Positions 40,062-44,702 of a stretch of 44,702 nucleotides of DNA are shown here, in pieces. A program made the position numbers and the translations under genes. Below the pieces are notes generated by a model. The model made no database searches. It was given only the letters and a program-made list of their open reading frames with translations, and was not told the origin of the DNA. The stretch spans positions 1-44,702 of the forward strand of contig JACPCG010000016.1 in the NCBI GenBank assembly GCA_016179925.1, written 5' to 3'. Position 1 is the first letter of the stretch, and the number at the start of each line of letters is the position of its first letter. This DNA comes from Candidatus Rokuibacteriota bacterium (lineage in GTDB: Bacteria > Methylomirabilota > Methylomirabilia > Rokubacteriales > CSP1-6).

Positions 40062-40874
40062 GTGATTTACGCGAAATCGTTCTTTGACCTCCAACTTCGG
40101 TCCGCCCACAAAGCCGCGGGGCTATCTGGACTGCCCTTTGCGCGAGCCCTATTCGAGTACACCAATCTCTATATCCGGTTTGGCTTGGGTCGTGACTTTG
40201 ATCCCGCTCATCCGACCTGGCGAGAGTACCTGGCCGGCCTGCGGGACACGAACGACACTCTCGAGTGGACGTACCGCTTCTACTTGACGCGATCCGAAGC
40301 GATGGCGGCGCCACCGGTCGTCGCGACCTTTGGCTGCTTTTCTTACGCGCTGTTGAGCGGGGACCGTATCCGCCTCCACTTCCGGAACGCCGAAACGGAT
40401 GGAGGCTCTCCATTGGGGGTCGGACGGCGGGGTCAGCGATTGGCGGACCTGACCGCCCTCTTCATGCATGTCAAACGAACCCTGCGCGAGCCTCTCCGAG
40501 TGGTTGGGGCGTCGTGGCTCTATAATCTCGATGCGTATCGTCGTCTGTTTCCGCCTTCGTACCTTGCGACCGCTCGCGTGATCGGCCGTCGATTTCAGCA
40601 CATGCCCCTATGGGGACAGTTTCTGGACCGGCACGGAGCGATCAGAGAGAGCGTGACGCGTTCGTTTCTGGAGCGTCTTGAGCGCCAGTCGAGTCTCGAC
40701 AGCCTGGACCAATGCTTTCCTCTTCAGGTGCTGTCAGTCGAGGCTCCGGTGCTCGAGTTCTACAATTTCTACGGGATCCAGTCACCCGGCCTCCCAACCC
40801 CGCCGGGCAGCCGCCGTGCTACGCTGCCTTCCCACGCGGCTGATGGCGAAGGGTTATGGGCTCGTAAATGCTGA
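40062..40874 (+). CDS. Unknown protein downstream of the DinB-like gene (about 270 aa)
   Basis: A continuous frame, GTG 40062 or ATG 39984 (the latter overlaps the DinB-like gene). Content looks like a globular soluble protein: GLPFARALFEYTNLYIRFGL, HPTWREYLAGL, TLEWTYRFYLTRSE, RRGQRLADLTALFMHVKRTL and ASWLYNLDAYRRLFPPSYLA. There are no signal, membrane span or cysteine pairs, and I do not recognise a family. Its position 20 nt after a DinB-like gene suggests a common operon. The last 25 residues (GSRRATLPSHAADG onward) look like read-through into non-conserved sequence, so the natural C-terminus may have been lost. Confidence 0.6.
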   Translation: MIYAKSFFDLQLRSAHKAAGLSGLPFARALFEYTNLYIRFGLGRDFDPAHPTWREYLAGLRDTNDTLEWTYRFYLTRSEAMAAPPVVATFGCFSYALLSGDRIRLHFRNAETDGGSPLGVGRRGQRLADLTALFMHVKRTLREPLRVVGASWLYNLDAYRRLFPPSYLATARVIGRRFQHMPLWGQFLDRHGAIRESVTRSFLERLERQSSLDSLDQCFPLQVLSVEAPVLEFYNFYGIQSPGLPTPPGSRRATLPSHAADGEGLWARKC

Positions 40875-40998
40875 TCCCTGGGGGCGCGCGGGAGGCCGGC
40901 GGCGAACGCGTGTCCACGCTCGCGCGCCCCAGCTTAGCCGGAGCGTTCGGCGGCGGTAGACTAAGTAGGAGTTCCGCGAGGGCCTGGAATGGTGAGTC

Positions 40999-41952
40999 GT
41001 GCAACCTGACACGCGCTACGCGCTGTCCCGATATCAACGCTTCACGCGAGGAGAATGGGCTCGGCTCCGCGCGGACACTCCGCTGAGCCTGACGGAAGAG
41101 GACCTGACCCACCTCCGCGGGCTCAATGACCGGGTGTCCCTGGACGAGGTCGTCGAGGTTTATCTGCCACTCTCGCGGCTGCTCAACCTGCATATCGGCG
41201 CGAGCCAAGGGCTGCACTTTGCGACTGCCACCTTCCTGAACACGAAAGTGCCGAAGGCGCCGCATCTCCTCGGGCTGGCCGGCAGCGTGGCGGTCGGAAA
41301 AAGCACGACCGCGCGCATCATGCGAGCACTGCTCGCTCGCTGGCCCAACCACCCGAAGGTCGACCTGGTCGCGACCGACGGCTTCCTCTACCCTCGGCGG
41401 GTGCTCGAGGAACGGGGGATCATGCGACGCAAGGGCTTCCCCGAGAGCTACGACCTCCGGGCTCTGATCACCTTTCTATCGGCGGTCAAGGCCGGGCAGA
41501 GCGACCTTGCGGTACCCGTCTATTCGCACCTCACCTACGATACCGTCCCCGGTCAGTTTCACATCATCGACCAACCCGATGTGCTGATCGTCGAGGGTCT
41601 GAACATCCTGCAGGCCGGAGACCGATCGACGAGACCCTCACAGCATCTTTTCGCCTCGGACTTCTTCGACTTCACGGTGTACGTCGATGCCGAGGTCAGC
41701 CATATCCGTCGGTGGTACATCGAGCGCTTCTTTGCGTTGCGCAAGACGGTCTTTCAAGATCCGTCGTCGTACTTCCACCGCTACGCCGACCTCACCGACG
41801 ACGAAGCCGAGACCGTGGCCGCCCAGATCTGGCGAGACATCAACGAGCCCAATCTTCTCGAGAACATCCTTCCCACGCGAGAGCGGGCCCACCTTATTCT
41901 CGAGAAGGGGCCGAATCACTCGGTGGAGCACGTCCGACTGCGCAAGCTGTAA
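40999..41952 (+). CDS. coaA: Type I pantothenate kinase
   Basis: 317 residues, GTG 40999. CoaA phosphorylates pantothenate, the first step of coenzyme A synthesis. Visible: the start [15 protein letters not shown]-loop [12 protein letters not shown] (about 95-106), [20 protein letters not shown] and [64 protein letters not shown], and the C-terminal [14 protein letters not shown]. Length and all blocks match the E. coli-type enzyme. A type I enzyme in this kind of genome, within a less GC-rich block, hints at acquisition by transfer (inference). Confidence 0.93.
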   Translation: MQPDTRYALSRYQRFTRGEWARLRADTPLSLTEEDLTHLRGLNDRVSLDEVVEVYLPLSRLLNLHIGASQGLHFATATFLNTKVPKAPHLLGLAGSVAVGKSTTARIMRALLARWPNHPKVDLVATDGFLYPRRVLEERGIMRRKGFPESYDLRALITFLSAVKAGQSDLAVPVYSHLTYDTVPGQFHIIDQPDVLIVEGLNILQAGDRSTRPSQHLFASDFFDFTVYVDAEVSHIRRWYIERFFALRKTVFQDPSSYFHRYADLTDDEAETVAAQIWRDINEPNLLENILPTRERAHLILEKGPNHSVEHVRLRKL

Positions 41953-41983
41953 TGAACGCTGACCGCCCAATGACGAGGAGGGA

Positions 41984-42073
41984 ATGGCCGTGGTAAGTCG
42001 CGATGCAGTCGCCAGTTTACTTGCCGCCGTCGTGATCAGCGCATTCCTTGCAGGGTGCGCGACCGTGCCGTAA
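41984..42073 (+). CDS. Small lipoprotein-like peptide (29 aa)
   Basis: ATG 41984 follows GAGGAGGG closely. The peptide (DAVASLLAAVVISAFLAGCA then TVP) is a lipoprotein signal with lipobox FLAGC followed by only four residues, reminiscent of entericidin-like peptides or of a truncated lipoprotein. It lies 31 nt after coaA and ends 29 nt before the likely start of the DUF1089 gene, or overlaps it if that gene begins at 42055. Confidence 0.45.
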   Translation: MAVVSRDAVASLLAAVVISAFLAGCATVP

Positions 42074-42102
42074 GTGCAGAACTTCCTCGAGGAGACGCGA
42101 CG

Positions 42103-42657
42103 CTGAATCAGCCCGACGCGATCCTATGGCGAGGCCTGTACCTTGTAGGGCACGAGTATGCGCGAATTGAGCGCCGGGACTCGGACTGGCATCTGGAAGG
42201 TGTCGCGGTTTTCTCCCACGATGCGGTCCCTTGCCGGCTCGACTACCACGTTCGATGCACCGGGGCGTGGGTCACCAGGAGCGCCCGGGTGTCCGGATGG
42301 ATCGCAGCGCGGCCGGTCCGGGTCGCCCTTGCGGCGTCCGAGGACAGGCGATGGTGGCTCAATGACGTGGAGTGTCCGGCGGTCGAGGGCTCCACGGATT
42401 TGGACCTGAACTTCAGCCCGTCGACGAACACACTGCCTATTCGCCGCCTGTCACTCGAGGTCGGCGCGCAGCGAACCGTTCGAGCCGCATGGTTACGGTT
42501 CCCGTCGCTCGAGCTGGAGCCGCTCGAGCAAACCTACGGTCGGCTCGCGGAGGATCGCTACCGCTACGAGAGCGGTGGTGGACGGTTCACGGCAGAGCTC
42601 CGGGTCGATCGGTCCGGGTTCGTGCGAGAGTACCCGGGTATCTGGGTAGCCGAATAG
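42103..42657 (+). CDS. Putative glycolipid-binding protein (DUF1089)
   Basis: About 184 residues matching DUF1089: AILWRGLYLVGHEYARIERR, WHLEGVAVFSHDAVPCRLDY, then RRWWLNDVECPAV, STDLDLNFSPSTNTLPIRRL, AAWLRFPSLELEPLEQTYGR, YRYESGGGRFTAELRVDRSG and FVREYPGIW. The family is thought to bind glycolipids. The start is unclear: CTG 42103 has GAGGAGA four bases upstream and fits the conserved N-terminus; a GTG at 42055 is the other option and would overlap the small lipopeptide. Base use is less GC-rich, like coaA. Confidence 0.78.
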   Translation: MNQPDAILWRGLYLVGHEYARIERRDSDWHLEGVAVFSHDAVPCRLDYHVRCTGAWVTRSARVSGWIAARPVRVALAASEDRRWWLNDVECPAVEGSTDLDLNFSPSTNTLPIRRLSLEVGAQRTVRAAWLRFPSLELEPLEQTYGRLAEDRYRYESGGGRFTAELRVDRSGFVREYPGIWVAE

Positions 42658-42769
42658 GACCGGCAGCTCCTCGCGCAGTGGATGGCCCGGCTTTGACCTC
42701 CCGTTACGGTATAGTGGCCACGCCAGATCGCAGGGGCGAGCCGATACCACGAGACCCGAGGGGACGACC

Positions 42770-44702
42770 ATGAAGCTCAGCGGCGAGCAACTCGAGAGCC
42801 TCTACACCACAATGGTCAAGATCCGCCGCTTCGACGAGAAGACGGCGGAGCTCTTCAACACGGGGCTCGTGAAGGGCACGGCCCACAGCTACGTCGGCGA
42901 GGAGGCCGTGGCGGCCGCCGCCTGCGCGAACCTCCGGGAGGACGACTACATCGTCGGTACCCACCGGGGCCACGGCCACTGCATCGCCAAGGGCGCCCGC
43001 GTGGACCGCATGATGGCGGAGCTGATGGGGCGCGAGACGGGGTACTGCCGTGGCCTCGGCGGCTCGATGCACATCGCGGCGCTCGACCTCAACATCCTCG
43101 GGTGCAACGGGATCGTCGCCGCCGGGCTGCCCATCGGCACCGGCGCGGCGCTCGCGTGCAAGATCCGGAAGACCGACCGCGTGGTGATCGCCTTCTTCGG
43201 CGACGGCGCGGCCAACCAGGGCGTCGTCCACGAGGCGCTGAACCTCGCCGCCGTGTGGAAGCTCCCGATCGTCTACCTCTGCGAGAATAACCAGTACGCC
43301 CTCTCGACGGCGACCACGCGCACGACCGCGGGCGAGTCCATCGCCGCGCGCGCCGCCGCGTACGCGCTCCCCGGCGTCCGCGTGGACGGCAACGACGTCC
43401 TCGCCGTGTACGAGGCCGTGCGCGCGGCCGTCGCGCGCGCGCGGAAGGGCGAGGGGCCCACCCTCGTCGAGGCGGTGACCTACCGCTGGGGCGGCCACTC
43501 GATGCGCGCGAACCTCCCCGAGGAGGAGGAGCGCGCCTGGATCGAGCGCGACCCGATCGCGCGCCTCAAGGAGCACGTCCTCGAGAGGAAGGCGGCGACG
43601 CCGCTGCGGCTCAAGGAGCTGGAGGAGTCCGTGGAGCTGGAGCTCGACCGCGCCGTCGAGTTCGCCAGGACGAGCGCCGAGCCGACGGTCGAGCTGATGG
43701 AGGCCTCGGTCTACGCCCCCCACGCCGAGGTGAGCGAGCCGGCGGTCCGGGCCGGCCGCGACCTCACGATGGCGGAGGCGCTCAACGAGGCGCTCCGCGA
43801 CGAGATGCAGCGTGACGCGCGCGTCTTCGTCATGGGCGAGGACGTCGGCCTGATCGGCGGCATCTTCGGCGTCACGCGGGGCCTGCGCGAGACGTTCGGC
43901 GAGGACCGCGTGCGCGACACGCCCATCTCGGAGGCGACCTTCCTCGGCGCGGGCGTGGGCGCGGCCATCGCGGGGCTCCGCCCCGTCGTCGAGGTGCAGA
44001 TCTTCGACTTCGTCGCGCTCATGATGGACCAGATCGCCAACCAGGCAGCGAAGTTCCGCTACATGCTGGGCGGCCGGCCCACGGTGCCGCTCGTGATCCG
44101 GGGGCCCCAGGGGGGCGGCATCCGCCTCGCGGCCCAGCACTCGCAGAGCCTGGAGGCGTGGTTCGCGCACATCCCCGGCCTCGTCGTCGTCGCGCCGTCG
44201 ACGCCGTACGACGCCAAGGGCCTCCTCGCCTCGGCGATCCGCGACGACAACCCCGTGGTCTTCCTCGAGCACAAAGCGCTCTACGCCGTGAAGGGCCCGG
44301 TCCCCGCCGAGCCCTACGCGATCCCGCTCGGCCGGGCGGACGTCAAGCGCGCCGGCAGCGACGTGACCGTCGTGGCCACGCAGGCCATGGTCGCCCGCGC
44401 CCTCGCGGCGGCCGCCGAGCTCGAGAAAGAGGGCGTGAGCGTCGAGGTGATCGACCCGCGCACGCTCGTGCCGCTCGACGAGGCGACGATTCTCGCGTCG
44501 GTCGCCAAGACCGGGCGGCTCGTGATCGCCCACGAAGCGGTCAAGCGCGGCGGCTGGGGCGCCGAGGTTGCCGCCCTCGTCGCCGAGCGCGCGATCGACA
44601 CGCTGGACGCGCCGATCGTCAGGGTCGCGGCGCGCAACGTCCCGATGCCCTACAACGACTCGCTCGAGCGCGCGGCGATCCCGACCCAGCAGGACATCGC
44701 GG
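42770..44702 (+). CDS. Fused E1-alpha/E1-beta 2-oxoacid (pyruvate/acetoin-type) dehydrogenase, partial
   Basis: ATG 42770 with GAGGGG upstream; the frame is open to the window end (about 644 codons). The first part is a complete E1-alpha: YTTMVKIRRFDEKTAELFNT, GTHRGHGHCIAKG, the TPP motif FFGDGAANQGVVHEALNLAA to CENNQYALST, and YRWGGHSMRANLPEEEE. After a helical linker (about 300-330) an E1-beta begins, MAEALNEALRDEMQRDARVF, VMGEDVGLIGGIFGVTRGL, DTPISEATFLGAGVGAAIAG, RGPQGGGIRLAAQHSQSLEA and DPRTLVPLDEATI. Normally these are separate subunits forming an alpha2-beta2 heterotetramer. The acceptor E2 would be expected downstream, outside the window. A TATAGT (about 42711) may be its -10. Confidence 0.9.
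   Translation, partial: MKLSGEQLESLYTTMVKIRRFDEKTAELFNTGLVKGTAHSYVGEEAVAAAACANLREDDYIVGTHRGHGHCIAKGARVDRMMAELMGRETGYCRGLGGSMHIAALDLNILGCNGIVAAGLPIGTGAALACKIRKTDRVVIAFFGDGAANQGVVHEALNLAAVWKLPIVYLCENNQYALSTATTRTTAGESIAARAAAYALPGVRVDGNDVLAVYEAVRAAVARARKGEGPTLVEAVTYRWGGHSMRANLPEEEERAWIERDPIARLKEHVLERKAATPLRLKELEESVELELDRAVEFARTSAEPTVELMEASVYAPHAEVSEPAVRAGRDLTMAEALNEALRDEMQRDARVFVMGEDVGLIGGIFGVTRGLRETFGEDRVRDTPISEATFLGAGVGAAIAGLRPVVEVQIFDFVALMMDQIANQAAKFRYMLGGRPTVPLVIRGPQGGGIRLAAQHSQSLEAWFAHIPGLVVVAPSTPYDAKGLLASAIRDDNPVVFLEHKALYAVKGPVPAEPYAIPLGRADVKRAGSDVTVVATQAMVARALAAAAELEKEGVSVEVIDPRTLVPLDEATILASVAKTGRLVIAHEAVKRGGWGAEVAALVAERAIDTLDAPIVRVAARNVPMPYNDSLERAAIPTQQDIA

Overview
This is a high-GC (roughly 70%) bacterial chromosomal segment with short intergenic gaps, many GTG/TTG starts, stop/start overlaps (ATGA, GTGA) and short operons on both strands. 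The gene content is LivKHMGF and other ABC transporters, HyuA/HyuB, an isocitrate lyase/PEP mutase family lyase, 3-hydroxyisobutyrate-type dehydrogenases, a sorbosone-type dehydrogenase, MlaC and a selenoprotein radical SAM enzyme. This resembles Candidatus Rokubacteria/Methylomirabilota or another soil lineage with a transporter-rich genome. That placement is an inference from content; no rRNA or ribosomal protein is present to test it.

Layout. 1-5.2 kb (- strand): a LarA-like protein cut by the window edge, a lone response regulator, two small remnants, leuC-leuD (leuC with an internal in-frame deletion) and an ICL/PEP-mutase-family lyase. 5.2-9.0 kb (+): hyuA-hyuB, joined by a tiny bridging ORF. 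9.1-11.3 kb (-): a CysK/CysM-type PLP enzyme, a PIN-toxin remnant and a 3-hydroxyisobutyrate dehydrogenase family enzyme. 11.5-14.9 kb (+): a Tat-exported sugar-type binding protein with two permeases. 14.9-16.3 kb: an RHH/MazF toxin-antitoxin pair and a DUF433/DUF5615-type pair whose toxin is interrupted by a repeat. 16.3-18.5 kb (-): a polyamine-type operon of a tandem-domain AdoMetDC-like protein and a deoxyhypusine-synthase homologue, behind a promoter and a long, possibly structured leader. 18.5-22.9 kb: a cyclase-rhodanese chimeric pseudogene, a sorbosone dehydrogenase homologue, MOSC, MlaC, small zinc-ribbon and membrane proteins, and a CarS-like membrane protein. 23-26.4 kb (-): a peptide-type ABC importer without ATPases. 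26.5-30.4 kb: a CDGSH protein, a radical SAM selenoprotein, a NifU-like Fe-S scaffold and an ATP-grasp enzyme. 30.4-38.9 kb (+): a 1348-residue hybrid histidine kinase followed by a complete LivKHMGF importer. 39-42.7 kb: a decayed nucleotidyltransferase and a less GC-skewed block (DinB-like, unknown, CoaA, small lipopeptide, DUF1089). 42.8 kb to the end: a fused E1-alpha/E1-beta 2-oxoacid dehydrogenase, open at the edge.

The most distinctive signals are these. (i) A radical SAM gene whose apparent stop is a TGA read as C-TGA-A-E-P, followed by a bacterial SECIS-like hairpin: a selenoprotein of the CUAEP-tail type. (ii) Two families of GC-rich palindromic dispersed repeats. One is about 108 bp and the other is bounded by CTAG. 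Their ends supply the stop codons of neighbouring genes, and one copy truncates a toxin. (iii) A fused AdoMetDC-like protein with one catalytic and one degenerate half, paired with a deoxyhypusine synthase homologue and preceded by a candidate RNA structure. (iv) Several genes with precise internal deletions or chimeric junctions (leuC, hyuA, cyclase/rhodanese, nucleotidyltransferase), showing frequent small-scale gene erosion.
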